Both the position numbers and the translations under genes were made by a program. The notes below the pieces were generated by a model that saw nothing but the letters and a program-made list of their open reading frames with translations, searched no databases and had not been told where the DNA came from. From positions 1 to 64,000 of the forward strand of contig NZ_JAHLDU010000014.1 of NCBI RefSeq assembly GCF_018861905.1: DNA of 64,000 nucleotides. The letters run 5' to 3'. Every line of letters starts with the position of its first letter. Position 1 is the first letter of the stretch. Shown in pieces: positions 34,497 to 44,659 of this stretch. The stretch comes from Clostridium sp. DSM 17811 (GTDB lineage Bacteria > Bacillota > Clostridia > Clostridiales > Clostridiaceae).

Positions 34497-35906
34497 CTAA
34501 TAACAAACAACTGGAGTGCCTACCTCTATATTATTAAATATTGTTTTTGCTACCTCATATGGTGAATTTACACAACCATGGGATCCACCTGTCTTATACA
34601 ACTTTCCCCCGAAATTACTTCGCCAACTTGCATCATGAATTCCTATTCCTTTGTTAAAAGGCATCCAAAACTTCACAGGAGAAGCGTAGTTTTCACCTAC
34701 AAGAGTTGCATTTGTTTCTTTATAATCGATCTTATAAATTCCACTTGGTGTTCTAGTCTTATCAGATCCAGCATTACCTGTGACAACATCCCCTTGTGTT
34801 ATTAGTTTTCCGTTTTTATAAAACCATAAGTGTTGCCCTGTAAGATCTATTTCTACATAGGTATTCCCAATATCATCATTACCCCGAGCTAATGCGGTTT
34901 GATAATATGCTGGTTCTCTTTCTATAGACTTCCCTTGCTTTATCATTGAAATTAAATCTTTAGTTTCTTTAACCTTATTAATTGACCAGCCATAACTACC
35001 ACCACCAATGTTAATTTTCTTCCCTGATGATGAAACAAAATTTCTCGTCTTAGCAACTGTATTATATTTACTAGCAAGTACGTCCATATAGCTTTCAACG
35101 TACTTTTCATTAAATGTTATTTCATTATTCTCATCAACTGTAAACCACTTATTTATTGTAGTCCCATCTAAAATCTCTTTATCTTCCCCAAAAGTATATG
35201 TAATTTTTGAAGATACATATTTGTTAAGCATGTCCCTTGTAGCAACTACCTTCTGAGATTTCGAAGTGTATTCTGGCTTAACATAATAATTAATTGACTC
35301 TAAATCTATTATTGTTTTGCCCGTGCTCACTGCATCTATGGCATAATTATATAAGATGTCTTTATCTCCCTTGTTTCCAATAATTTCATCGACAATTACA
35401 TAACCCTTCGCTGTATATTTATAGCTAGCATTTTTAGGTTCAACTACCTTACTACTATCAAAACAAGAGAGCTTATCCACTTTCTCTTTTAATAAATCTT
35501 TATCGTATTTAACTTCTGCTATCATTTTAGAATCTTTCGTATTAAAAACTGCCCAGATCCATTTATAAGGATTCTGTTTATCTTTAAACACTTTAAAATC
35601 AGCATTCGCATCATACTTTAAGCCAATTTCTACTCCTCTAATCTGTTCATTTTTACCGCCACGTTCTTTTATGTTTAGCTGATATGTTTGAATCTCAGAT
35701 GCCATTTGTTTATTTACATCCTCTACACTTTTACCCGAAACATTAATGTTATTTATTACAGAACCAAAATAAAAATGATTCATGAAATATATTGCCATCC
35801 CAAAGTATATAACAAACAAAATAAATATAGAAATTATAATACCCAAAACAATTTTCTTACGCTTTCTTATTGGTTTTATTGCTGACTTTTCTACTTCAGT
35901 TTCCAT
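34497..35906 (-). CDS. L,D-transpeptidase with peptidoglycan-binding (PG_binding_4) domains
   Basis: About 469 residues from ATG 35906 (agaggtgcag upstream; the frame runs to 35927). A cytoplasmic basic start, one membrane anchor (residues about 22-44), two PG_binding_4-like repeats (INNINVSGKSVEDVNKQM is diagnostic), and a C-terminal YkuD catalytic domain with GIHDASWRSNFGG and TGGSHGCVNSP carrying the catalytic His and Cys. It forms 3-3 cross-links or attaches proteins at the cell wall. Full length for the family and monocistronic. Confidence 0.92.
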   Translation of the reverse strand: METEVEKSAIKPIRKRKKIVLGIIISIFILFVIYFGMAIYFMNHFYFGSVINNINVSGKSVEDVNKQMASEIQTYQLNIKERGGKNEQIRGVEIGLKYDANADFKVFKDKQNPYKWIWAVFNTKDSKMIAEVKYDKDLLKEKVDKLSCFDSSKVVEPKNASYKYTAKGYVIVDEIIGNKGDKDILYNYAIDAVSTGKTIIDLESINYYVKPEYTSKSQKVVATRDMLNKYVSSKITYTFGEDKEILDGTTINKWFTVDENNEITFNEKYVESYMDVLASKYNTVAKTRNFVSSSGKKINIGGGSYGWSINKVKETKDLISMIKQGKSIEREPAYYQTALARGNDDIGNTYVEIDLTGQHLWFYKNGKLITQGDVVTGNAGSDKTRTPSGIYKIDYKETNATLVGENYASPVKFWMPFNKGIGIHDASWRSNFGGKLYKTGGSHGCVNSPYEVAKTIFNNIEVGTPVVCY

Positions 35907-36019
35907 AACTGCACCTCTCTTATGCATTTTGCCACAATAATTTCCCCAAAACAGGGTATCATTGTTACTTTAATTATATCATAGTTAGTTGTAGCAACAT
36001 ACTTCCAACCTATATAAGG

Positions 36020-36086
36020 AAATTCGCTTCGCTCATAAAATCCCCCGGTGGACGTGAACAAATTGTAAATACAATTTGTTTTGCTA
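36020..36086 (+). repeat. 67-bp dispersed repeat (AAATTCGCTT family), copy 2
   Basis: Matches 3982-4048 with a handful of substitutions. The hairpin (aaattgtaaat / acaattt) and the GC-rich tcccccgg core are kept. Confidence 0.7.
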
Positions 36087-36202
36087 TTCTACAAATACAC
36101 TTACGCTACTTCAAAATATAAAAGTTTCAATACTGTTACCTTATGCTATTTAATAGCATATTTATATACTGTCAAATACTATTTTGACAAAGGAGCGATA
36201 AT

Positions 36203-37094
36203 TTGAATTTTCAAGGACTAACAGGTAAAGTTATAACCCCTTGCGATAAAGAATATGCTATTTTAAGACTTGAATACAACCTGGACATTAACAAATTCCC
36301 TTTAGCCATTGTTTATTGTCATAATTATGAAGGTTATTCAACAGGTACGGGTGTATTAGTAATTGATATATCTTGTATAAGTGAAGTTAATATAGATACT
36401 AAACACGATATTGCAGTAATACAGGCTGGTGCAAAGCTTTTGAGCATATACTCAAAGCTTGCCGATAAGGGTTATGGTTTCAATGGTGGTACATGTCCTA
36501 CAGTTGGTATTTCTGGCTTAGTATTAGGAGGAGGAAACTGAAAAAATTCTAAAAGATTTTCTATTGCTTCCTGGTTTATTAGAAACTTCATCAATATAAT
36601 ATGTACCTTTTATTTCCGCAGTAAAAGCTATTGCTTCTTTTTATGGACCTCCAAATAGATTTAAAGCCACCGGAAGATTTGTGTATAAGACGTTATCTGA
36701 AAGAAATATTAAAAATTTGGTTCAGTTCGTGGACAATAGTCCCGGCGCAGATAATTGCTTTATTAGACTATACTCTTTGGGTGGTGCAATAAAAGAAGTA
36801 CCTAGTAATAGCTCAGCATATTACTATAGAAAGTCTGAATATATTATTGGGATAACAGCTGACTTTAAAAAGGATGATGATTCAGACATCTATAAAGAAT
36901 GGGTCGCAGAGGTTTTACAATATGTTAACCCGCTAACAAATGGAACCTATGTAAATTTTCCTTATGCAGAGCTTAAACACTATGGAAATGCCTACTACGG
37001 TAAAAATTATCCTCTTCTTAGAGTGATAAAAACAATATACGATCCCTGCAATATATTTAAATTTCGACAATCAATAAAACCTTTAATAATATAA
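36203..37094 (+). pseudogene. Relic berberine-bridge-type FAD-linked oxidase
   Basis: Two open pieces of one gene. 36203-36541 (TTG start after aaaggagcg) encodes the PCMH FAD-binding start: ITPCDKEYAILRLEYNLDIN, TKHDIAVIQAGAKLLSIYSK and GGTCPTVGISGLVLGGG, then a stop. 36681-37094 encodes the C-terminal BBE end: TYVNFPYAELKHYGNAYYGK and LLRVIKTIYDPCNIFKFRQS. About 200 residues in between are missing or frameshifted. A full enzyme would be about 450 residues. Confidence 0.85.
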
Positions 37095-37113
37095 AATTTT
37101 ATAAAATCCTTAA

Positions 37114-38283
37114 CTAATTTGCTTTTCCACTTTCTACTGTAGTTAAACCACTTACACCATCCCATTTATACCATGTTAATATTTTAGAACACGTTGCATT
37201 GCTAGAATCTGGATCATTAGTATCCCTTTCTAAAGAAGAGAGTTCTAGTAACCCATCTCCATCAATATCTTTAATTTTAGAAGGATAAAGTGAATATATA
37301 TCATCTATTGCTGGAGTAAGTTCTCCAGCTTTAATTATATAAAGAGACTGCGATCCGCTGTGCATACCCATAATACCTGATACAAAGACTCCATTTATGT
37401 CATCTTTAGCTTTTGAAATATTTATACTCATACAACGTTCTGCATTAGTTTGCACTGTACTAAAAAGACTATATTTTCCATCAGTATATTTAAATAATTG
37501 TATATTACTCGGAATATATTTCTCAGAAGAATAATTTCTTTCAAATACTGCAACTTCAAGAGTTCCATCATTATCTATATCACCCACACTATAATAGTTA
37601 GTTATATCTTCTTCATTTAGATTTGTTTTTTTTACAAGTTCTGAATCTGCATATTTACTTAGAGCATTAATATACCCCGTATTATTTACAATGTTTATAC
37701 CATACTTAACACATGTAGCATAAGCCTCTGCAGCTTCCTTATATTTATTATCAACAATCAGTGTAGCTGCTTTATCACTTTCAACCTCAAGGTATGAGTT
37801 CTTAAAAGTATCATCATTTAATATGTCTTTAGCTAAAAGTAATGCATTTTCCGCTTTAACAGAATTTATTTTTGACTCACTTTGTATTAAATCTATAAAT
37901 GCTATAGAATTTACATCATTTACTTTATACTTTATTGAGCCCATTAACAGTGCTGCCTTATCTTCAAAATCTGTACTCTCAATAGCTCTACCATTAAAGT
38001 TTGTTATTGTAATATTATCTATTAAGCTTTTCGCAACCGCGAGTCCAGTAGAATTACTAATCCACGTTCCCTTACTTGTTTGGATATAAATATCACCTTC
38101 GTTATTTACTAAAGCCTCACTTATAACACTTGCATTTTTAGAATCATTAGCATATTGTAATTCATAAACCGAAGATCCTATTAGTATAGAAAACTCTGGT
38201 ACTGTAAAACCCACGGCTAAAGCTGGTATACTTAATTGTGCTACTATTAAACTCATTGCTAAAATCTTCTTAATATTGTTCAT
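37114..38283 (-). CDS. Secreted protein with VCBS/integrin-like repeats
   Basis: A 389-residue exported protein. ATG 38283 is chosen because an aaaggggga site lies just upstream (inside the longer frame to 38319). Signal peptide MNNIKKILAMSLIVAQLSIPALA. The first half is helical; the second half has FG-GAP/VCBS-like strands with calcium-type loops (YYSVGDIDNDGTLEVAVFER, KIKDIDGDGLLELSSLERD). Related proteins are surface or secreted with unknown targets. A heavily deleted relative lies at 48430-48527. Confidence 0.75.
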   Translation of the reverse strand: MNNIKKILAMSLIVAQLSIPALAVGFTVPEFSILIGSSVYELQYANDSKNASVISEALVNNEGDIYIQTSKGTWISNSTGLAVAKSLIDNITITNFNGRAIESTDFEDKAALLMGSIKYKVNDVNSIAFIDLIQSESKINSVKAENALLLAKDILNDDTFKNSYLEVESDKAATLIVDNKYKEAAEAYATCVKYGINIVNNTGYINALSKYADSELVKKTNLNEEDITNYYSVGDIDNDGTLEVAVFERNYSSEKYIPSNIQLFKYTDGKYSLFSTVQTNAERCMSINISKAKDDINGVFVSGIMGMHSGSQSLYIIKAGELTPAIDDIYSLYPSKIKDIDGDGLLELSSLERDTNDPDSSNATCSKILTWYKWDGVSGLTTVESGKAN

Positions 38284-38319
38284 CTTATTATGTCCCCCTT
38301 TAATATCAATCAAAAACAA

Positions 38320-38670
38320 GCCTATACTTCTACCTAATTTTATACTATATTTGTATATATTAACACTCTTATATTAACATCGAATAAAAGTTATCTTTCT
38401 TTACTATTTAATTGAATTTTATTTGCAAATATAAAACCTTCCAACTATGATGTAGCTGATGAAGATTTAAAAACAATTAGAAGTATGGCATATAAAGTTT
38501 TGGATGTATTTAAAATTAATATTATTATGTTAAATATTTGAAATTTGTATTAATATTCTATATAATTGAATAAGGACATAATTATAGTAAAAGTTGAAGC
38601 AAAGTTTAGTTAAAATGCAACTACTATTATTATTAAATGCTTATAATATTATAAACTAAGAGGGAGTGGT
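38320..38670. other. Leader region shared with 44427-44640
   Basis: 38507-38660 matches 44427-44585 closely (for example gtaaaagttgaagcaaagtt and actattattattaaatgctt), so this is a duplicated promoter/leader. A short coding-like fragment (about 38440-38540) cannot be assigned. Confidence 0.5.
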
Positions 38671-38700
38671 ATTATTACGAATAATATATTTATACTGTTC

Positions 38701-39000
38701 ATGGTTATAGTCGGATTGTGCATTATTCTGTATGGACTAACGAGAACAGAAACAAATTTTGATATGCTTAGATATGCTTTAACTACAAATACAAAAATTG
38801 ATAATAAAAAGGGTTTTGTAAAATCTTATAAAATTAGCTCTTTAGTAATAGGGCTTTTATTATTAACGTTAAGTTTTTTATCGTATGCTGAGGTATTTTC
38901 TTTTAATTATACGTCTTTATGTTTTTTATCAATAATTTTATTAAAATCCATAATGAGAATGTTTATTCAATTTAAATATACTAAAAAATCTACAACGTAA
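38701..39000 (+). CDS. Small membrane protein with duplicated relic elsewhere
   Basis: A 99-residue protein from ATG 38701, but a strong site (gagggagtgg, 38660-38669) lies 25-30 bases upstream and no ATG follows it. In-frame ATT codons (38671, 38674) sit at the right spacing, so translation may start at ATT, or the start codon was mutated. Three hydrophobic segments, tail TKKST. A fragment of the same gene with an internal deletion of about 185 bases lies at 44427-44640. Family not recognised. Confidence 0.55.
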   Translation: MVIVGLCIILYGLTRTETNFDMLRYALTTNTKIDNKKGFVKSYKISSLVIGLLLLTLSFLSYAEVFSFNYTSLCFLSIILLKSIMRMFIQFKYTKKSTT

Positions 39001-39368
39001 GGGATGTTTAAAATATTAATATATTGAGTGCTTTTCATATAAATTGAATAAATTAATAAAAAGAAAATAACAAAGGTGTCTGCAGAATTATTTTTGTATT
39101 TTATTTCATTTTCACATTTAGTAATTAATATTACCTGTTTAATCATTACTTCTTCTACTTCTTCTTTATTTATTATTTCTTGTTCTTTACTTCTTATTCT
39201 ATTACTTGGTAGCCCCTTAATAGGCTTTAAATGGGCTACCAAATGGGTTATTAATTTCATTTTCACAAGCCCTATTAATTTTTTCTTTTCTACAACATCA
39301 TCATACCCTAGGTTTTCTTTATATAGCCTTAAGATATTTATATGCACTGAAAATTTTCTAAAACCCTT

Positions 39369-40190
39369 CTATTTCATTATTTTAAGAAATAAGCAATGAT
39401 AAGTAGCTTTTACTTTATTATTTTCAGAAAAATTTTCATTATAATACTTGATTACTCTTTTAATAAAAGTTAGAGAAGTACATTTATTGTTTTTATTACT
39501 ATTATTAGCACCAGTTTTTTTTATTGAAGTGAAAAAATCATTACAGTTATTGAAATATTCATATTCAAATTTTTCTTTACCCTCTACTAAAACATCATCA
39601 ATATTCTGATTTTTTGTAGCATCTTTACATAATGTAGATAATTCATTAAGACTATAAAAAGACTGTCCTGAATATATGGATTCTTTTATAGATAGTTCTT
39701 CCTTTACTTTTTTAAAACATTTATTTAATTCACAAAAAGTATGTTCTCCAAATGTAGAAAAGCAAAGGATACCATTTGGATTCAATAGAGTATATAATTT
39801 TTCTATTGTTGCATGTATATGATTAAACCATTGAAAGGTGGCATTAGAAATAATAATATCGTAAGTATTATTAAAATTCATTTCTTCCAAATCACCACAA
39901 ATAAAATCAACAGAATCATTTTTAATTTTTGACTTTATTTCAGTAATCATTCCTGGCGCAATATCAACAGCGGTTATATGCGAATGCGGAAAAAGATCAA
40001 TTAAAGTAGATGTTAAGTACCCCGTTCCACAACCAATCTCTAAAATGTTTTTAACTTCAGTGTTATTTTTATTGTTTTGCATCATAAATTTCACTAAAAA
40101 ATTTTTCATATCCTTTTGCACGTGAGCATATTCATCATAATTTGATGCATTTTTACTAAAATGAAGTTTTAACTGCTTTTTATCAATCAT
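39369..40190 (-). CDS. bioC: Malonyl-[acyl-carrier-protein] O-methyltransferase
   Basis: A 273-residue SAM-dependent methyltransferase with BioC marks: start KKQLKLHFSKNASNYDEYA, SAM motif NILEIGCGTGYLTSTLIDLF, ITAVDIAPGMI, and NATFQWFNHIHATIEKLYTL. BioC methylates malonyl-ACP so fatty-acid synthesis can build pimeloyl-ACP, the biotin precursor. It is third in a tight operon with bioF and the BioH-like esterase, which removes the methyl group. The 3' end may be followed by a degraded stretch (39001-39368) with no clear gene. Confidence 0.9.
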   Translation of the reverse strand: MIDKKQLKLHFSKNASNYDEYAHVQKDMKNFLVKFMMQNNKNNTEVKNILEIGCGTGYLTSTLIDLFPHSHITAVDIAPGMITEIKSKIKNDSVDFICGDLEEMNFNNTYDIIISNATFQWFNHIHATIEKLYTLLNPNGILCFSTFGEHTFCELNKCFKKVKEELSIKESIYSGQSFYSLNELSTLCKDATKNQNIDDVLVEGKEKFEYEYFNNCNDFFTSIKKTGANNSNKNNKCTSLTFIKRVIKYYNENFSENNKVKATYHCLFLKIMK

Positions 40191-40203
40191 AAATTCTCTC
40201 CCT

Positions 40204-40947
40204 TTATAGGTGTTTTTTTATAAATTTTGATATGAAATTATAACAATCATGAGGATTTGTGAAAAATGGGATATGACCTCCACTCTTTATAACTTCTATA
40301 TTAGAATGTGTTAATATATTTTTAATATATAAAGTAGCCTCTATTGGACATATTTTATCTTCTTCACCATGAATCATTAATAAAGGAATATTTATATCTA
40401 CTAATTTATTTCTTAAATCTTTTTGAATTAAATAATCAAGCTCCAATGCCAAGGAATCTACTGACTGAATTTTAATGTTATCCCCCATTATCTTTAAAAA
40501 TTCCGTGTTATATCCCTTTTCCTTTTCTTCATCTGAAAACAACGAGTCATAAAAATTAAATAGTGTTACTTTCGGATTTTTATATAGCTGAGATTTCATT
40601 CTTTCTACAATTCTTTTATTCCACCCTAAATTGTACCCCTCTTCTTTATGTTGAATAAAAGAGCTTGTACCTCCAATTAAAATTAAGTTATTAACATTCC
40701 ACAAATTATCTAAAACAATTTCCTCCGCTACTAATGATCCGAGTGACCATCCAAGTAAGGAAAAAGAGGAAAGTTGTTTTTCTTCTATAATGTTTATTAC
40801 CTTTTGTTTAAACCCATCTAATAAATCAATGTTATCCCATTCAATAAAAATCAATTCAAAATCCTTTGATAAAAATCCACTAATTCTTTTCCAAACACAA
40901 CTGTTCATTCCAAAGCCAGGTAGCATAATCAAATAGGGCTTATTCAT
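40204..40947 (-). CDS. bioH: Pimeloyl-ACP methyl ester esterase (BioH-type alpha/beta hydrolase)
   Basis: A 247-residue alpha/beta hydrolase: MLPGFGMNSCVWKRIS, nucleophile elbow LLGWSLGSLVAEE (GxSxG Ser at about residue 75), acid region MIHGEEDKICPIEA, and catalytic His in SGGHIPFFTNP. BioH-type enzymes hydrolyse pimeloyl-ACP methyl ester. The assignment is supported by position: start overlaps the bioF stop by 4 bases and bioC follows after 13 bases. Sequence alone would allow another esterase. Confidence 0.85.
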   Translation of the reverse strand: MNKPYLIMLPGFGMNSCVWKRISGFLSKDFELIFIEWDNIDLLDGFKQKVINIIEEKQLSSFSLLGWSLGSLVAEEIVLDNLWNVNNLILIGGTSSFIQHKEEGYNLGWNKRIVERMKSQLYKNPKVTLFNFYDSLFSDEEKEKGYNTEFLKIMGDNIKIQSVDSLALELDYLIQKDLRNKLVDINIPLLMIHGEEDKICPIEATLYIKNILTHSNIEVIKSGGHIPFFTNPHDCYNFISKFIKKHL

Positions 40948-42119
40948 AATAAGCCCCCAATAATCTTTAATTCTTTTCCTATTTCTTTAATTTTAACCAA
41001 TGCTTCTTCTAAATCTTCTTTTGAATGTGTTGCCATTAAAGAAATTCTTAAACGACTTGTTCCTCGCGGTACAGAAGGTGGTCGAATGGCTGGTACATAT
41101 ACGCCTTGCGATAATAATATTTTGCTGAATTCAACAGCCTTGTCTACTTCTCCAATTAATATGGGAATGATTGGGGTTTGGGTTTCCATTACATTAAATC
41201 CTGCTACTTTAAGTTGGTTTTGAAACCAGTTTGAGGTTTTTAATAATTTAACTCTTCTTTCCTCATCCTTTTCAATAATTTCTAGTGCCTTTATAGAAAC
41301 TGCGATTGTACTAGGGCATAAAGCTGTAGAATAAATAAAGCTCCTTGCAGAGTTTATTAAATAATTAATTAAATCCTTTTTACCGGCTACATATCCGCCT
41401 TCTGAAGCAACAGCTTTACTTAACGTTCCCATAATGATATCAATTTCATTATCTAAGCCAAAATATGATGCTGTACCTGATCCATTTTTACCTAAGATCC
41501 CGGTAGCATGTGCATCATCTACCATTGTCATCATGTTGAATTTCTTTGCAATTTTCACAATGTCTGGCAATGGTGCAATATCACCATCCATGCTAAATAC
41601 ACCATCTGTTACAATTAAATTGTTACTTCCTTTATACTTATTTATTTTATTTAATAAATCATTCATATCACAATGCTTGTACCTTATAAGTTTTGCACCA
41701 CTTAACCGATAGCCATCAATAATACTAGCATGATTTAATTTATCGGAAAAAATCACCCAGCTAGCATCGCACAAGGCTGAAATAATACCCACATTAGCCA
41801 TATATCCAGTATTAAAAACTAAACTTGCTTCAGTCCCTTTAAATGATGCAATCTTTTCCTCTAATTGTTTATGTAGGTCATAACTTCCTGTGGTTAATCT
41901 AGAACCACCTGATCCAACACCATATTTGTTGATTGCATCAATAGCAGCTTTTTTTAGCCTAAAATCATCACAAAGACCTAAATAGTTATTTGATCCTAAA
42001 AGTATAAAATCCTTTCCTTCAATTTTAACCCTAGGTGATTGCGCTGTATCAATGTATCTAAGTTCTCTATATAATCCTTTATCCTTAATTTTTATAAGTT
42101 TATCTGTTATATAATTCAT
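40944..42119 (-). CDS. bioF: 8-amino-7-oxononanoate synthase
   Basis: A 391-residue PLP enzyme of the alpha-oxoamine synthase family, condensing pimeloyl-ACP (or CoA) with L-alanine. Visible: GSNNYLGLCDDFRLKKAAID, GSGGSRLTTGSYDLHKQLEE, SDKLNHASIIDG, VDDAHATGILG, and the PLP lysine in GTLSKAVASEGGY. First gene of the bioF-bioH-bioC operon, directly behind a BirA operator, so it is repressed when biotin is sufficient. bioA, bioD and bioB are not in the window. Confidence 0.92.
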   Translation of the reverse strand: MNYITDKLIKIKDKGLYRELRYIDTAQSPRVKIEGKDFILLGSNNYLGLCDDFRLKKAAIDAINKYGVGSGGSRLTTGSYDLHKQLEEKIASFKGTEASLVFNTGYMANVGIISALCDASWVIFSDKLNHASIIDGYRLSGAKLIRYKHCDMNDLLNKINKYKGSNNLIVTDGVFSMDGDIAPLPDIVKIAKKFNMMTMVDDAHATGILGKNGSGTASYFGLDNEIDIIMGTLSKAVASEGGYVAGKKDLINYLINSARSFIYSTALCPSTIAVSIKALEIIEKDEERRVKLLKTSNWFQNQLKVAGFNVMETQTPIIPILIGEVDKAVEFSKILLSQGVYVPAIRPPSVPRGTSRLRISLMATHSKEDLEEALVKIKEIGKELKIIGGLL

Positions 42120-42142
42120 TAATTAGTCCCCCTATAATCAAA

Positions 42143-42195
42143 ATATATAACAAAAGCAAAACTTTGTCAACCAAATTTGTATGTTCGGTTTACAA
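42143..42195 (-). promoter_or_regulatory. BirA operator and bioF promoter
   Basis: TTGTCAACC-N14-GGTTTACAA at 42164-42195 is the canonical biotin-repressor operator dyad. The minus-strand promoter TTGACA (inside the operator) - 17 bp - TATATT drives bioFHC, so BirA-biotinyl-AMP would occlude the -35. Both spacing and dyad fit known Firmicute BioO sites. Confidence 0.9.
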
Positions 42196-42293
42196 TTCAT
42201 CTAATTACCCACTTTATATCAAAATAAAAAATAAAAATCTTTATTATGGATAGATATTCTTTTTATGCAAATAATACTAATGAGGTGATATTA

Positions 42294-42722
42294 ATGAATA
42301 GTAACATTGAGTTTTTAGACTATATTTATCAAAATGCTGAAATGGGCAAAAGTACAATTAGTGAATTAATTGATATTGTACAAGATGAGCCATACAGAAA
42401 AAATTTGGAGTCACAACTGAAAGAGTACACTGAAATATTTGATATAACAAATAATAAAATTAAGGATACACAAGAATCATCTAAAGGCATAGGAACTCTT
42501 ACTAAAATAACTTCATATATAATGATTAATATTAAAACACTAACAAATAAAACCCCATCTCATATATCTGAAATGCTAATTCAAGGTAGTACCATGGGGA
42601 TTATTGATATTACAAAAAGACTTAAACAATATAAAGATGCCACTCAAGATATAAAAGATATAGCGAATAGGTTGTTAAAGTTCGAGCAACAAAATGTTGA
42701 AGAAATGAAAAAGTTTTTATAA
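42294..42722 (+). CDS. Conserved helical protein (ferritin-like/DUF2383-like bundle)
   Basis: A 142-residue all-helical protein from ATG 42294 (aatgaggtgat upstream; the frame extends to 42246). Patterns such as FLDYIYQNAEMGKSTISELI, LTKITSYIMINIKTLTNKTP and SHISEMLIQGSTMGIIDI look like a four-helix bundle conserved in Clostridium. No metal-binding E-x2-H set is evident. Divergent from the biotin operon; not part of it. Function unknown. Confidence 0.65.
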   Translation: MNSNIEFLDYIYQNAEMGKSTISELIDIVQDEPYRKNLESQLKEYTEIFDITNNKIKDTQESSKGIGTLTKITSYIMINIKTLTNKTPSHISEMLIQGSTMGIIDITKRLKQYKDATQDIKDIANRLLKFEQQNVEEMKKFL

Positions 42723-42946
42723 TCAATTACAAATTCTAATAAACAGACACATGCTGATATTGAAGAGATTAATAATAATATAAAAAAAAATTACTAGCCT
42801 TTAAGAGTTAGCAATTTTTTATTAAAGCATTGAGTTATATCTGTTGTTAAGCACTTAGTTAAATTTAACTGAGCAATTGAATATAAGAAATTTGTTTTGC
42901 TAATAGTATCTTTTTATATTTTTTATACTCGCATAGGATGAGAATC

Positions 42947-44263
42947 TTAGTCTTCTAGCTTTAATGCACCTTTAGCTGGAGTTTTAAATTTAGGTATACC
43001 AAGTATTATAGCAAATACTGATGAAATGCCTAAAAGATATGGATAACAAAGGTATTTCATTATTAAAAATGGTGAAATTGCTGCAAGACTAGAAGCAACC
43101 AAGAGTTGCGCACCATAAGGTATACACCCCTGTACAAAGCAAGCAAAAGTGTCTAAAAGGCTAGCAGCTTTTCTTTTATCTACACCATATTTTTCAGATA
43201 AGTCCTTAGCTAGTAAACCAACTATAATTATAGAAACAGTATTATTAGCAGTACATAAATCTACTAAACTAACTAATATACCAATGCCAAATTCAGCACC
43301 TTTCTCGGAGTGAATTCTCTTTTGTATTGTATTTAATAAAAAATCTATACCACCGTTGAATTTTATTAATTCACCTATACCACCAATTAGTATGGATATT
43401 ATACATATGTCCTCCATACCTGCGATACCTTTTGCACAAAGTTGAAGTACCATAAATATATTAAATGAACCGTAAATAAGACCTATTATAGTTGCTAATA
43501 TGATACCTCCAACTAATACTAATACTACGTTAAATCCTGTTAAAGCTACTACCAGTACAGCTATGTAAGGTAATATTTTAACTAATTGGTAGTTGTAACT
43601 TCCTGAATGATTGATTTGCATACCACCAGTTAAAAATGCATATATAAGTAATGTTATAATAGCGGCAGGAAGTACTATTTTAAAATTCGCTTTGAATTTA
43701 TCTACCATTTCACAATCTTGAGTTTTAGTCGCAGCTACAGTAGAATTCGATATCATAGATAATCCATCACCAAACATAGCACCACTGACTACAGCAGCAA
43801 TTAAAATCCCTATAGGTAAACCTGTTTTTTGTGCAATCTCAACTGCAATAGGTCCTAAAGTTACTATTGTTCCAACGGAAGTTCCAAGTGACATGGATAT
43901 AAAAGAACCAATTATAAATATACCAGCTACTATAAAGTTAGGTGGGAAAATAGCTAGTCCTAAATTTACAGTAGAATCGACAGCTCCCATAGATTTGCTG
44001 ACTTCAGCAAAAGCACCTGCTAAAATAAAAATTAAACACATAAGTATGATACTGGAGTCTCCACCACCTCTACAAAACCTTTCAACTTTTAATTCTATAG
44101 GTATTTTTTTGTTTTGAAGTATGGCTATGGTAGATGCAATTATTAAAGCTACAACTACAGGCATTTTATAAAAGTCCTTCATTATAATTGAAACACCAAG
44201 AAATAGAACCATAAATATGCCTAATGGTAACAATGCAATGGCACTACCTTTTTTTTCATCCAT
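42947..44263 (-). CDS. NhaC-family Na+/H+ antiporter
   Basis: A 438-residue integral membrane protein with about 11-12 helices. NhaC marks: SFISMSLGTSVGTIVTLGPI, VVSGAMFGDGLSMISNSTVA, and CTANNTVSIIIVGLLAKDLS. It exchanges Na+ (or another substrate coupled to protons) across the cytoplasmic membrane; some NhaC-like proteins carry dicarboxylates or amino acids, so the exact substrate is open. Monocistronic with gaggggg before ATG. Confidence 0.88.
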   Translation of the reverse strand: MDEKKGSAIALLPLGIFMVLFLGVSIIMKDFYKMPVVVALIIASTIAILQNKKIPIELKVERFCRGGGDSSIILMCLIFILAGAFAEVSKSMGAVDSTVNLGLAIFPPNFIVAGIFIIGSFISMSLGTSVGTIVTLGPIAVEIAQKTGLPIGILIAAVVSGAMFGDGLSMISNSTVAATKTQDCEMVDKFKANFKIVLPAAIITLLIYAFLTGGMQINHSGSYNYQLVKILPYIAVLVVALTGFNVVLVLVGGIILATIIGLIYGSFNIFMVLQLCAKGIAGMEDICIISILIGGIGELIKFNGGIDFLLNTIQKRIHSEKGAEFGIGILVSLVDLCTANNTVSIIIVGLLAKDLSEKYGVDKRKAASLLDTFACFVQGCIPYGAQLLVASSLAAISPFLIMKYLCYPYLLGISSVFAIILGIPKFKTPAKGALKLED

Positions 44264-44426
44264 TATTTTAAATGCCCCCTCTTATATACACTTACTTTTA
44301 TACACATTATATCTCATTTAACTTATTAAAGTGATTAATTATTAATAGATTTGAAGGGCCATATGTTGTGTGTTAAAAAAGTAGTTAAGATTAATCTTAG
44401 CTACTTTTAATATTTGTGTTATATAA

Positions 44427-44640
44427 AATTTAGTATGTATTTAAAATTTTTATCATTATGTTAAATATTTTAAATTTATATTAATATTCTATATAATTGA
44501 ATAAAGGCATACTTATAGTAAAAGTTGAAGCAAAGTTTAGTTAAAAGGCAACTACTATTATTATTAAATGCTTATAATATTAGCTCTTTAATAATAGGGC
44601 TTTTATTATTAACGTTAAGTTTTTTATCGTATATGGAAGG
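44427..44640 (+). repeat. Diverged, internally deleted duplicate of 38507-38895
   Basis: The leader matches 38507-38660, then the sequence jumps to the middle of the membrane-protein gene (tattagctctttaataatag..., matching 38835-38895). About 185 bases including the start are missing. The junction lies at a shared ataatatta. Confidence 0.8.
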
Positions 44641-44659
44641 ATGTTGTATGATAATATGT

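Noticed and set aside
38967-39347. 126-codon minus-strand frame between bioC and the small membrane gene
   Set aside because: No ribosome site, low-complexity charged composition, and no family resemblance; the opposite strand is equally open. Could be a decayed gene, but not supportable.
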